Source: Rhabdochromatium marinum
Lineage (GTDB): Bacteria > Pseudomonadota > Gammaproteobacteria > Chromatiales > Chromatiaceae
Direction: 5' to 3'
Assembly: GCF_016583795.1 (NCBI RefSeq)
Contig: NZ_NRRS01000010.1
Location: forward strand, 1 to 64,000
Length of the DNA: 64,000 nucleotides
Shown piece by piece: positions 55,493 to 64,000 of this stretch. The position numbers and the translations under genes were made by a program. The notes beneath the pieces were generated by a model. It was given only the letters and a program-made list of their open reading frames with translations, was not told where the DNA came from and ran no database searches. The first letter of the stretch is position 1; the number at the start of each line of letters is the position of its first letter.

Positions 55493-58400
55493 TCAGAGCA
55501 GCGCTGTATCGGCCTCTGGTCTGGCGTCTGACGCAACGCAAACCTGATGAATCGTCGCGATCAAATCGTGAATATTGATCGGCTTGGTCAAATAGCCATC
55601 AAAGCCGGCGGCCTGGCCCCGCTGAATATCCTCGGTCGTGGCATTAGCCGTCACAGCGATCACTGGAATGCGCATGGTACGCGGATCGGAGCGTAGCGCC
55701 TGCAATACCTGGTAGCCGTTCATGCCTACCATGTGAATATCAAGCAGAATCAGCTGAGGTAGATCTTTAAGTGCCTGTTCCACACCGCCTTGACCGGTGT
55801 CGATACTTGTCACCTGCACCTGCGGATAGCGGCTGAGCATGCGCTCCATAAGTTTGAGGTTCGAGGCGTTGTCCTCGATCTGTAAAATACGCTCGACCGA
55901 TGCCGGCCATGCTGGCTGCTCAGGCGCCTCAAGGCTGGTGTCATGTTCAGTTTGTGCAGCGGCCAACACATCGAAGGCCTCAAGCTCCATCCAAAAACAG
56001 CTGCCCTCACCGAGTTGGCTGGTGGCATTGATGACGCCACCCATGGCTTCGATCAGACGACGGCAGACAGCCAGCCCGATACCCGTGCCCTCGCAATGGA
56101 TGTCACGTTCCAAGCGGGAAAAGGGGCTGAACAAACCGGGGATATCGTCCTTGTCGATCCCAAGGCCGGTATCCCGGATTTCAATACGAATACGGCCTTG
56201 ATCGATACGCTGGGCACCGAGTCGCACCTGACCACCGGGTTTGTTGTACTTAACCGCATTGGACAGCAAATTGATCAGCACCTGCTTCAGGCGCACCTGG
56301 TCAGCAATGACCGCCAGGTCGTAGAGTGGATCAATGTGGACTTGAACCTCTTTGCTGGACGCCATTGTTTCGACCAGCACCATGGATTCCATCGCCAGGT
56401 CGCTGAGGATGACCGGCTCGAGCGTCAGTTCGATGCGCCCGGATTCGACCCGCGCCAGATCAAGCACCTCGTTGATCAGATGCAGCAGGTGATGACCCGC
56501 CTTGAGAATTTCGCCAATGTTTTCCAGCTGATCCTCATTGAGATTGTCGTCCTGTTCCAGCAGCTGCGCAAAACCGAGGACGGCATTCATGGGCGTGCGC
56601 AGTTCATGGCTCATCAGTGACAGGAACTCTGATTTAGCGCGGCTGGAGCGCTCGGCTTCGTCTTTGGCCTGGCGCAGATCCTGTTCAATCTGGCGGCGCT
56701 TAGTGACATCAAGATGATTGATGACCACCCGCGGATGCTCTTCACTGGAACCACGCAGTGGCGTAATGCGCACCAGATGAATTTCCTCCTCTTCACCCTG
56801 GCAGGTATTGACTTCTGTTTCCAGGGATCGGGCCTCGCCCCTGAGGACCATACGCACGGCTTCGCTCAAGCGCGCCATGTCGGTGCGACCGCTGCCAGCG
56901 AGCGCATCGCAGAAGGCCAGATAATTGCCGCCGGAGGCGAGACTCTTACCACGATCGGGCAGGCGATAGGGGCGATGCTGCCAGGCGCGATTCACCGAGA
57001 TAATCTCGCCATGTTCATCCACCACACAGATGCGCGCTTCCAGAGAGTCGATGATGGACTGAATCTGTTCGCGCGCGCGCTTTTCGACAAATTCGGCATG
57101 CTTTAGTGGGGTAATGTCTTGAATGACACCGAGCATGCGTATCGGCTGTGCCTGCTCATCATGGAGCAGGTTGGCCCGAGCGAGCATCCAGCGTTCGCTG
57201 CCATCAGGGCGATGGATACGGAATTCCTCATCGAGAACATCATGTCCACTGATGCAGTTTTCAATTGAGGTTGCCAGGCGAGAACGATCCAGTGGATGCG
57301 CGGCGGCGAGAAACTCATGGAAACCAAACTTGATGCGTGAGGTGGTGGAGCCGATCAGCTCAGTGACACGATCCGACCAATAGACGCTGTCGGTGCGCAG
57401 ATTCCAGTCCCAGAGCCCGATATTGGCAAATGCCTGGCTATGGCTCAGACGTTCTTCACTAATCGCCGAGGCGCGCAAGGTTTCGCGCAGATGGCTGACA
57501 TCCATGGCGATTCCGGTCAGTTCCAGGCCAGTGGCCTGTTGCGTAACCGCCGCATAGAGGGTGATGGGAATCTGCTCGCCAGCGTGACTCATTAACGGCA
57601 GATCGAGGTCGAAGGATCCCTGGGTGTTAAAGGCGTTCTGGATGGCGTTTTTGAGCTCCTCGCGCGCACGACCGCTGACGAAATCGAACACCGTCATGTG
57701 CCGGATATCCTCATGGGTGTAGCCAGTACTCTGGCACAGCTGACGGTTGTAAGCGAGAAAGCCCCCGAAACTGTCGATGGTGAAAAAAATCGCCGGCAGG
57801 CTGTCGAGCGTGGCGCGCAACCGGTCGCGTTCCTGGCGCAGCCGGGTATCGGCCTGAATTACTGGAGAAATGTCATCCTGCAAGGTTAGCAGGTGCGTCA
57901 CGCGACCTTCAGCATCGCGCAGGCCGTTGAGACGCACATAATTGCAAAACTCGGTCCCATCCTTGCGCTTGTCCGCCAGGCGCACTTCAAACTGGCGCCC
58001 TTCGTAACAGGCATCATGTAGATCCTGCAACTCAACGGCTGAAAAGGCGGTGCTGAACTCATCGCGCAACAAACGACACGGCTGGCCCAGCAGCTCATCG
58101 CGCGAATAGCCGGTAATATCCAGCTCAGCGGAATTGACGTAGATGACCCGGGTCGCAGCATTTTCGACCTTAATGATGGTCAGGCCGCTGGACAGGGTCT
58201 CGATGATGCGACATAAAAAGTCGCGTGAGAACTCTGGAACCAGGTCGTGTGACCGAGCAATGGATGACTGCTCAGTGGGCGGATCCGTGCGGGCCACTGC
58301 CTGAGCGCTGAGGGGACACATCTGCAGTAAAACCCCCGCAGGGGAGGCATCACTCGATTCCCATAGTGGCTTAGCGGTCAGGTTGACACCAATGGGCAAG

Positions 58401-58774
58401 ACTTCCGAGTCTGCGCTGAAGTAAAACCGCTGCTTAAGCAGAGTGTCCCCCTTGAGCGCACGCGCCAAAGGGCACTCAGCCGCTGGCAGTACCGAGCCGT
58501 CTAGTCTTTGTAAGCCGTTGTCGAGCAGTTCAACCCGATGCCCCTCAACCAGTGCTTCAAGCGGTTCCAGTAGTTGCCGGGCAGCCTGATTGGCGCACAG
58601 CAGCCGACCCTGAGAGTCGAACAAGAGAACAGCATCCTCAAGTGCTTCGGTCAACGCGCGCAAACTCGGCTCAGGGGGAGTGTATGCAACAGTCCTATCA
58701 AGAATGTGCAGGTCTTGCATGGGGGCCGATTTCAGTTCGCTTGCTTGATCGCCGGTGTGATGGCCGGTTGACAT
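55493..58774 (-). CDS. Soluble multi-PAS hybrid histidine kinase
   Basis: From ATG 58774 the product has 1093 residues and no membrane helix. About five PAS domains occupy residues 35-680 (for example PNITGYSRDELLGQP-like DITGYSRDELLGQPC and the NRAW segment). HisKA with His723 in SHELRTPM follows, then HATPase (NLLSNAVKYN, DTGLGIDK, GTGIGLAVC) and one receiver with Asp1012 in LLDIHMVGMNG. The start is uncertain: GTG 58873 and ATG 58720 are alternatives and none has a good ribosome binding site. It is divergent from rpoH. Confidence 0.9.
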   Translation of the reverse strand: MSTGHHTGDQASELKSAPMQDLHILDRTVAYTPPEPSLRALTEALEDAVLLFDSQGRLLCANQAARQLLEPLEALVEGHRVELLDNGLQRLDGSVLPAAECPLARALKGDTLLKQRFYFSADSEVLPIGVNLTAKPLWESSDASPAGVLLQMCPLSAQAVARTDPPTEQSSIARSHDLVPEFSRDFLCRIIETLSSGLTIIKVENAATRVIYVNSAELDITGYSRDELLGQPCRLLRDEFSTAFSAVELQDLHDACYEGRQFEVRLADKRKDGTEFCNYVRLNGLRDAEGRVTHLLTLQDDISPVIQADTRLRQERDRLRATLDSLPAIFFTIDSFGGFLAYNRQLCQSTGYTHEDIRHMTVFDFVSGRAREELKNAIQNAFNTQGSFDLDLPLMSHAGEQIPITLYAAVTQQATGLELTGIAMDVSHLRETLRASAISEERLSHSQAFANIGLWDWNLRTDSVYWSDRVTELIGSTTSRIKFGFHEFLAAAHPLDRSRLATSIENCISGHDVLDEEFRIHRPDGSERWMLARANLLHDEQAQPIRMLGVIQDITPLKHAEFVEKRAREQIQSIIDSLEARICVVDEHGEIISVNRAWQHRPYRLPDRGKSLASGGNYLAFCDALAGSGRTDMARLSEAVRMVLRGEARSLETEVNTCQGEEEEIHLVRITPLRGSSEEHPRVVINHLDVTKRRQIEQDLRQAKDEAERSSRAKSEFLSLMSHELRTPMNAVLGFAQLLEQDDNLNEDQLENIGEILKAGHHLLHLINEVLDLARVESGRIELTLEPVILSDLAMESMVLVETMASSKEVQVHIDPLYDLAVIADQVRLKQVLINLLSNAVKYNKPGGQVRLGAQRIDQGRIRIEIRDTGLGIDKDDIPGLFSPFSRLERDIHCEGTGIGLAVCRRLIEAMGGVINATSQLGEGSCFWMELEAFDVLAAAQTEHDTSLEAPEQPAWPASVERILQIEDNASNLKLMERMLSRYPQVQVTSIDTGQGGVEQALKDLPQLILLDIHMVGMNGYQVLQALRSDPRTMRIPVIAVTANATTEDIQRGQAAGFDGYLTKPINIHDLIATIHQVCVASDARPEADTALL

Positions 58775-58979
58775 GGAAATGTGGAGTCTGAGCTGGAATT
58801 GCTGTCCTGCGCATGCGGACTGGAAGGGTAGACGATAGCCACTTTTCGCAAGGTTGACAATGGTAAATTGCACTTGCAGCCATGATGGGTGTCTGGCACG
58901 CTGAACTCAATGTTGGAGCGAACCTATCCCCCTTGGGAACTTCGCCAAGCAAAATTTCTCAAAAACCCTGTTGCAGCTA

Positions 58980-59009
58980 TTGCAAAACAAAATCCACTGG
59001 TGCTAGACT
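58980..59009 (+). promoter_or_regulatory. Likely sigma-70 promoter of rpoH
   Basis: TTGCAA (58980-58985) and TAGACT (59004-59009) are separated by 18 bases, placing the transcription start about 27 bases ahead of the rpoH ATG. The surrounding DNA is AT-rich compared with the rest of the window. Confidence 0.5.
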
Positions 59010-59042
59010 CAAATCCTGAGCAAATTACTGGGGTATTATCCT

Positions 59043-59891
59043 ATGAGCCAAGCCATCGCTTCGCGGAACTGGTTATCGACCGGAACCATCGACGCTTACA
59101 TTAGTAGCGCCTACCAGATTCCTGTCCTGACCCTTGAAGAAGAGCGCAGCCTGGCCGAGCGGCTGCGTGATCATGGAGACATGGAAGCCGCACGACGCCT
59201 GGTGCTCTCGCACCTGCGCTTCGTTATTCGCATTGCCCGCGGTTACATGGGTTACGGCCTGCCGTTGCCGGATCTGATCCAGGAGGGCACCGTCGGTCTG
59301 ATGAAAGCGGTGCGCCGCTTCGAACCGGACGTCGGCGTGCGCCTGGTGTCCTTTGCAGTGCACTGGATTCGGGCAGAAATTCATGAATATATCCTGCGCA
59401 ACTGGCGCATCGTTAAGGTGGCAACCACCAAGGCGCAGCGCAAGCTGTTCTTTAATCTGCGCAGCGCGAAAAAGCGTCTCGGCTGGTTCACCAAGCAGGA
59501 AGTGGAGGAAGTAGCCGCTGATCTGGGGGTCAAACCGGAAACCGTGCTTGAAATGGAATCGCGCCTGGCGAGCCACGACATGGCCTTCGACGGCTATGAA
59601 GATGAGGATGACGAGTCGCCCTCAGCGCCTTCGACCTATCTGCCCGACATGCGCATGGAACCAGCCAGTCAGCTCGAACACGAGAACGCGGAAACCTATG
59701 AACGCGAACGTCTGCTAGCCGCTGTGTCGAGCCTGGATGAGCGCAGCAAGACCATCCTGCAGGAACGCTGGTTATCCGAGAAAAAGCAGACGCTGCATGA
59801 TCTGGCGCAGCAGTTTGGCGTCTCGGCCGAGCGCATTCGCCAGATTGAAAAGAACGCGATGAAAAAATTGCGCGTCCAGCTGGAACTCTGA
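59043..59891 (+). CDS. rpoH: RNA polymerase heat-shock sigma factor RpoH (sigma-32)
   Basis: The 282-residue protein is a sigma-70-family factor with regions 2 ([20 protein letters not shown], then [18 protein letters not shown] and [17 protein letters not shown]) and 4 ([20 protein letters not shown]). Immediately after region 2.4 is the RpoH-box QRKLFFNLR, which separates RpoH from other sigma factors. Length is normal for sigma-32. It is a single-gene unit with its own promoter and terminator. Confidence 0.96.
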   Translation: MSQAIASRNWLSTGTIDAYISSAYQIPVLTLEEERSLAERLRDHGDMEAARRLVLSHLRFVIRIARGYMGYGLPLPDLIQEGTVGLMKAVRRFEPDVGVRLVSFAVHWIRAEIHEYILRNWRIVKVATTKAQRKLFFNLRSAKKRLGWFTKQEVEEVAADLGVKPETVLEMESRLASHDMAFDGYEDEDDESPSAPSTYLPDMRMEPASQLEHENAETYERERLLAAVSSLDERSKTILQERWLSEKKQTLHDLAQQFGVSAERIRQIEKNAMKKLRVQLEL

Positions 59892-59895
59892 ACCT

Positions 59896-59934
59896 GACTG
59901 CCGGAGACCCATGCGGTCCCGGCAGTCAATTTTC
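59896..59934 (+). terminator. Rho-independent terminator of rpoH
   Basis: GACTGCCGG (59896-59904) pairs with CCGGCAGTC (59919-59927), extended inside by GAC/GTC, and is followed by AATTTTCTT. It begins four bases after the rpoH stop. Confidence 0.75.
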
Positions 59935-60022
59935 TTGGTCTTTTTAACCCCAGAGCTATCGACGCCGGGCCACCTGTTCCATGACAATAGGCTCTAAAGC
60001 ATTCTGAATTTTGGGGCCATTC

Positions 60023-61663
60023 ATGCCGATTCCTGTTGTGTTTTCCGCGCCTGTCCTGCGTTGCACGGCCGCTGCCTGGCGACTGCACAGCCGCCAACCC
60101 AATTCCTGTCATCCTACCCATGGGTTCCGATCAATGATCGGGCAAATCCTGCTCGCCGGCATGCTGCTCGGCTCGACCCACAGCCTGCTAGCAGCCATTC
60201 CGGCCGCCCCCGTGATGACGCTGTACAAATTCAACGGGCCGGTGCGCGTTCCCTACTATCAGATCGGTGCCTCTGGACCGGGAGCCATTGCGGGCTACTT
60301 AACCCAGGGTTCGTCCGTCATTCCCTGCTTGGTCGTCCGCAATGGTCAGGCGCTGACCGACAACCAGGGTACGCCCTATGTTGGTTTTGAAGTCCTGGTC
60401 AACTCAGCAACAGCCGGACCTGAAGCCACCAAGACGTTCAAACAGGCCCTGGCGCGGCAGGCTTCGCTTAACGTTGACAATCACCATTGCAAGCCCGATG
60501 TGCGCCATGTTCTCAATGTGCGCGAACTCTATCAGTTAACCAAGGCGCCTTTTTTCGATCCGCCCCGCACTGGACAACCACCTGTCAACGCATCCGGGGA
60601 TAGCAATAAGGGAACGGCTGACTCCACACTGGATCGTCTGATTCGCGAGTTTCACAACTCGCAGGACTGCGCCAGTGTTGACTCTTCGCTGCTCGGACGG
60701 CGCGCGCGCTTGGCGCGTGCCTGGGATGACTTCATTGCCCGCAAGCGCGCGACAGAAGATGCGAACCAACTCGCGCGCGCCAAACATCTGGACTACAGCA
60801 TGCGCACAGCGCTCTATGAAGGGCACTTGGATCGCGGCTGCAATGCCTATGGTGCCTGTGAGCGTAATGTGGTGGTGCTCTCCATCCGCAACCGGGCGAT
60901 TGGACAGTGTTCAAAAGGGCGGGGATGCCGTTTCCCCGGTGACTTTCAGGGCGTTTCCTCAGATCCGTCGCAATACAACATCTGGGATAACTTCCTGACC
61001 CAGATCTCCGGACTTACTTCCTGTTACTTGCGCTCTGACCTGGCAGACAAGGAGTATTATCAGCACATTCAGCGCATGTATCAGCAAAATGTTGGTGATG
61101 CTGAACAGATTCTCTACGGCGGCGAACCGGGCCTGGAACAAGTTTTTCCTGGAACGTCGATGTCTGATTTAACCGAGCTGCGGCATTATTATCACCCACC
61201 GGCGATGCGCAAATGCTTTCCGCAACAAGAGCGTATTGAATACATGAGCGGCGCCGTCGCCGAAAAGGACGGCCAGTTTGCGTTAATTGCCAACACCCGC
61301 ATCAAAGTTGGCCAGCGCGTCGGCAAGGGGTATCGATTCAAGGAATTCCGTTTCGAGCACACCGATGCTGGCGATCAGCTGCAAGTGCTTGACAATTACC
61401 CGGGCTTCATCGTCGATGGGCGCAAGGTGAGTCTGAAATCTGGCCATAGCTGCACACCCTATGGCGTGTCACGCTCCTGCAAATTCAACCGGGTAAACCG
61501 CTATCGAACCGTCCCCAGCTGGCTAAGCGCCGGCAAGCCTCTGACCATCAACTGTCGCGTTCAAAGTCGCGGCGCCAACTGCTCAGCAGCTCCCAGCGAG
61601 GAACGCGTGAGCGTTGGTGGCGACTGTGATACTGAGATGATGCCGGTGACTCGGGTGCCCTGA
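60023..61663 (+). CDS. Unrecognised cysteine-rich exported protein
   Basis: Not recognised. From ATG 60023 the product has 546 residues; ATG 60134 is an alternative that begins at the hydrophobic segment IGQILLAGMLLGSTHSLLA, a signal-like core. After it are 14 cysteines spaced through the mature part, an even number that would allow seven disulfides. Motif-like stretches are GCNAYGACERN, GQCSKGRGCRFPGDF and HSCTPYGVSRSCKF. There is no further membrane segment, so a folded periplasmic or secreted protein is likely. The sequence has no obvious repeat. It is followed by mobA after four bases. Confidence 0.65.
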   Translation: MPIPVVFSAPVLRCTAAAWRLHSRQPNSCHPTHGFRSMIGQILLAGMLLGSTHSLLAAIPAAPVMTLYKFNGPVRVPYYQIGASGPGAIAGYLTQGSSVIPCLVVRNGQALTDNQGTPYVGFEVLVNSATAGPEATKTFKQALARQASLNVDNHHCKPDVRHVLNVRELYQLTKAPFFDPPRTGQPPVNASGDSNKGTADSTLDRLIREFHNSQDCASVDSSLLGRRARLARAWDDFIARKRATEDANQLARAKHLDYSMRTALYEGHLDRGCNAYGACERNVVVLSIRNRAIGQCSKGRGCRFPGDFQGVSSDPSQYNIWDNFLTQISGLTSCYLRSDLADKEYYQHIQRMYQQNVGDAEQILYGGEPGLEQVFPGTSMSDLTELRHYYHPPAMRKCFPQQERIEYMSGAVAEKDGQFALIANTRIKVGQRVGKGYRFKEFRFEHTDAGDQLQVLDNYPGFIVDGRKVSLKSGHSCTPYGVSRSCKFNRVNRYRTVPSWLSAGKPLTINCRVQSRGANCSAAPSEERVSVGGDCDTEMMPVTRVP

Positions 61664-61667
61664 TTCA

Positions 61668-62252
61668 TTGATCCACACCGATGACATTACCGCTGTGGTG
61701 CTGGCCGGTGGTCGCGGACGCCGGGTTCATGGGCAGGATAAGGGGCTTCTCAGCTACCAGGGCCGCCCGCTGATCGCCACAATACTGGAGCGTCTGGAGC
61801 CACAGGTTGGCTCGATTTTAATCAGTGCCAATCGGAATCTCGACCAATACCAAAGCTTCGGCTGGCCAGTCTTCCAAGACCGGCTGGACAACTACCAGGG
61901 ACCCCTGGCCGGACTCTGCAGCGGACTCGAAGCGGCACGCACACCCTGGTTGCTGTCGGTGCCATGCGACGGCCCAGTGTTCCCACTCAACCTGGTCGAG
62001 CGTTTAGCCGCTGCACTTGAAAACCAGCCTGCATCGGTGGCACTCGCCTGCGATGGCATCAAGACCCACTACACATACGCGCTGCTCTCCACCAGGCTGC
62101 TGGATGATCTCCACAGCACTCTGGCGCGCGGTGAGCGCCGCCTGGGGACTTGGCTGGAGGCGCATCAACCTGCGTTGGCCGATTTTTCGGCTTCAGCGCA
62201 TAGCTCAACTGATGCCTTTGCCAATCTCAATCACCCCGAGGACTTTGTGTGA
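61668..62252 (+). CDS. mobA: Molybdenum cofactor guanylyltransferase MobA
   Basis: Adds GMP to molybdopterin to form the bis-MGD cofactor. The 194-residue product has the nucleotidyltransferase signature LAGGRGRRVHGQDKGLL near residue 12, then ISANRNLDQYQ, GPLAGLCSGLEAA and a catalytic-type SVPCDGP segment. It starts with TTG at 61668; no in-frame ATG precedes the glycine-rich loop. It overlaps nothing but sits four bases after the cysteine-rich gene, and converges with mnmE. Confidence 0.93.
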   Translation: MIHTDDITAVVLAGGRGRRVHGQDKGLLSYQGRPLIATILERLEPQVGSILISANRNLDQYQSFGWPVFQDRLDNYQGPLAGLCSGLEAARTPWLLSVPCDGPVFPLNLVERLAAALENQPASVALACDGIKTHYTYALLSTRLLDDLHSTLARGERRLGTWLEAHQPALADFSASAHSSTDAFANLNHPEDFV

Positions 62253-62276
62253 TTCGGCAGCAACGGGCAAGCTACA

Positions 62277-63647
62277 CTACTTTCCGATGCAAAAAGACGC
62301 GAAAATTTCTCCCAACAGGTCATCCGAGCGCAATTCTCCAGTGATTGTGCCGAGTGCCCGTTGCGCTAAACGTAAGTCTTCAGCAATGATTTCAGCCGGC
62401 TGCTGTGCGATCAGATTGCTCTGTGCCTGCTCCAGCGATGCCCGGGAATCTTCCAGCGCTATTACATGGCGACGCCGCGCAATGAAGGCACCTTCGGCAG
62501 GCGCCTGATAGCCGGCTTGTTCTTTAAGATGCGCCTTCAGCTGCTCAATTCCCTCTCCGGTCTTGGCTGAAAGACGCAGCTCCGGGTAGGCACAGTCGCC
62601 CGCTAAAGCGCTGCTCATTCCGGCCGGCTCACCGAGACGGTCAATTTTGTTGCGCACCAAAGTGATGGGGCGACCGGCGGCGGCCTGCTGCAAGCTGTCC
62701 GGCGATGGCCGACCGCCTTCAGCAGCGTCATACAGCCACAGCACCCGGTCGGCGTATTGCATTTGCTCACGAGCCCGGCGGATACCTTCCTGTTCAATGG
62801 CATCCGCACTGTCGCGTATTCCGGCTGTATCAATCAGATGCAGGGGCATACCATCAAGATGGATTGCGCTGTGAATCAGGTCGCGGGTTGTGCCAGGCGT
62901 TGCGGTTACAATTGCCGTCTCTTGACCTGACAACCGATTCAACAAGCTCGACTTTCCGGCATTGGGTGGACCGGCGATCACCAGCGTCAGGCCATCACGA
63001 ACCCGTTCACCCTGATGACTGAGAGCGAGTAGTTCATTGACGGCAGCGATACTTTGGGCAATTTCCGGCCCGATTAGGCTCCAGTCATCAGGCTCAATGT
63101 CTTCATCGGAAAAATCCAGCCCCGCCTCAAGCCGAACGCGTATCTGCGTCAGTCGGGTCTGCAACCCTTGAACGTGCGCTGCCAGCGCACCTTGCAGCGT
63201 GCGCTTGGCCAGCCTGGCCTGGGTTTGGTTGGTACTGGCAATGAGATCCGCCACAGCCTCGGCCTGGCTGAGATCGAGTTTGCCATTCAGGAAAGCCCGC
63301 TCAGTAAATTCACCCGGGCGCGCAAGCCGGGCACCGAGCTCGAGTACTCGAGCCAGCAATTGATCCAACACTACCGGGCTACCATGCCCCTGCAACTCAA
63401 GCACTGTCTCGCCGGTATAGGAACCCGGCGCGGGAAACAGCAAGGCAATCCCCTGATCAAGCCCCTCCCCACTGGCATCACGAAAGGATGCCAACACCGC
63501 TCGGCGTGGCGGCACAGGTTTGTCGAGCAGGGCCGCAGCAATCACCTCAATGTGGGAAAGTGATCCCGATAGTCGTACGACACCAATGCCGCCGCGACCG
63601 GGCGCCGTGGCAATAGCGGCAATGGTATCAGGTACGACAGCGACCAT
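62277..63647 (-). CDS. mnmE: tRNA modification GTPase MnmE
   Basis: With MnmG it installs the 5-carboxymethylaminomethyl group on wobble uridine of certain tRNAs. The 456-residue product has the N-terminal tetrahydrofolate-binding domain (DTIAAIATAPGRGGIGVVR), a G domain inserted in the helical domain (P-loop GPPNAGKSSLLN near residue 222, DTAGIRD), and the invariant C-terminal FCIGK with the essential Cys. It follows yidC by 41 bases, its usual partner. Confidence 0.97.
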   Translation of the reverse strand: MVAVVPDTIAAIATAPGRGGIGVVRLSGSLSHIEVIAAALLDKPVPPRRAVLASFRDASGEGLDQGIALLFPAPGSYTGETVLELQGHGSPVVLDQLLARVLELGARLARPGEFTERAFLNGKLDLSQAEAVADLIASTNQTQARLAKRTLQGALAAHVQGLQTRLTQIRVRLEAGLDFSDEDIEPDDWSLIGPEIAQSIAAVNELLALSHQGERVRDGLTLVIAGPPNAGKSSLLNRLSGQETAIVTATPGTTRDLIHSAIHLDGMPLHLIDTAGIRDSADAIEQEGIRRAREQMQYADRVLWLYDAAEGGRPSPDSLQQAAAGRPITLVRNKIDRLGEPAGMSSALAGDCAYPELRLSAKTGEGIEQLKAHLKEQAGYQAPAEGAFIARRRHVIALEDSRASLEQAQSNLIAQQPAEIIAEDLRLAQRALGTITGELRSDDLLGEIFASFCIGK

Positions 63648-63688
63648 TGCCGCGCCAATTCAGCCGCTTATTCCGGTGGAAACAGCCA

Positions 63689-64000
63689 TCAAGCCGCCTT
63701 GCTGTGATGACGCGTTTCCTGTTCGATTTTTCTGGTGATGTACCACTGCTGTGCAATCGACAACAGATTGTTCACCGTCCAATACAGGACCAATCCAGCC
63801 GGGAAGAAGGCAAAGAACACGGTGAAAACCACCGGCAGCGACAGCATGATCTTCTCCTGCATCGGATCCGGCGGTGGCGGATTGAGCTTTTGCTGCACAA
63901 ACATGGAAACACCCATGATCAGGGGCAGCACATAGTAAGGATCCGGTGAGGTGAGATTGTGCAGCCAGAAAATAAAGGGGGCATGACGCAGCTCGACACT
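63689..64000 (-). CDS. yidC: Membrane protein insertase YidC, C-terminal part
   Basis: Only the last 103 codons are in the window; the gene continues beyond the right edge. Visible are the conserved [20 protein letters not shown] and [20 protein letters not shown] blocks, and the final helix pair with [20 protein letters not shown] and [11 protein letters not shown] frame starting at Met 63931 would be a fragment of this larger gene. YidC inserts proteins into the inner membrane, alone or with Sec. Confidence 0.96.
   Translation of the reverse strand, partial: SVELRHAPFIFWLHNLTSPDPYYVLPLIMGVSMFVQQKLNPPPPDPMQEKIMLSLPVVFTVFFAFFPAGLVLYWTVNNLLSIAQQWYITRKIEQETRHHSKAA

Overview
The window looks like a chromosomal segment of a GC-rich gammaproteobacterium, most likely of the purple sulfur bacterial order Chromatiales. 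That placement is an inference from the gene content: a gammaproteobacterial rimP-nusA-infB-rbfA-truB-rpsO-pnp block, a DamX-type SPOR protein, RpoH, HypA/HypB hydrogenase maturation proteins beside a V/A-type ATPase, and many PAS, HDOD and GGDEF/EAL signalling proteins. No photosynthesis or sulfur-oxidation gene lies here to confirm it. I see no insertion sequence, prophage, CRISPR array, rRNA or tRNA.

Region by region. 0-9.7 kb (+) holds the conserved transcription/translation cluster (rimP, nusA, infB, rbfA, truB, rpsO, pnp), with a terminator before rimP and a long hairpin between rpsO and pnp. 9.7-22.6 kb is an accessory stretch: a membrane alpha/beta hydrolase, a PilZ protein, a calcium-loop protein, a DamX-like AAA/SPOR protein, a SprA-type putative metalloprotease, a YjfB-like putative motility protein, two HDOD signalling proteins, and an ion-motor pair that resembles ZorA/ZorB of the Zorya defence system but has no Zorya effector beside it. 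22.6-24.1 kb (-) is an outer-membrane porin. 24.2-33.3 kb (-) is a complete nine-gene V/A-type ATPase operon in transcription order G-C-I-K-F-E-A-B-D, preceded by mlaA. 34.2-38.1 kb (-) carries speA, hypA, hypB and a DUF302 protein.

38.3-58.8 kb is dominated by signalling and envelope genes: two tandem hybrid histidine kinases (the first with a CGPC motif at the membrane, the second with a C-terminal Hpt domain), a SapC-family protein, a small PLDc_N-like membrane protein, a CbiX-type chelatase with a decayed first half, an RND efflux pair, a PAS-GGDEF-EAL protein with a decayed GGDEF site, an EAL-like/HDOD protein and a third, soluble hybrid kinase. No DNA-binding response regulator is present, so the outputs of these kinases are elsewhere. 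58.9-64 kb contains rpoH with a recognisable promoter and terminator, an unrecognised cysteine-rich exported protein, mobA, mnmE and the 3' end of yidC.

The observations I rank highest are the orphan ZorAB-like motor pair, the V/A-ATPase operon with a 14-bp tandem U-rich repeat just ahead of its ring-subunit gene, the unusual ring subunit itself, and the CGPC-bearing sensor kinase.
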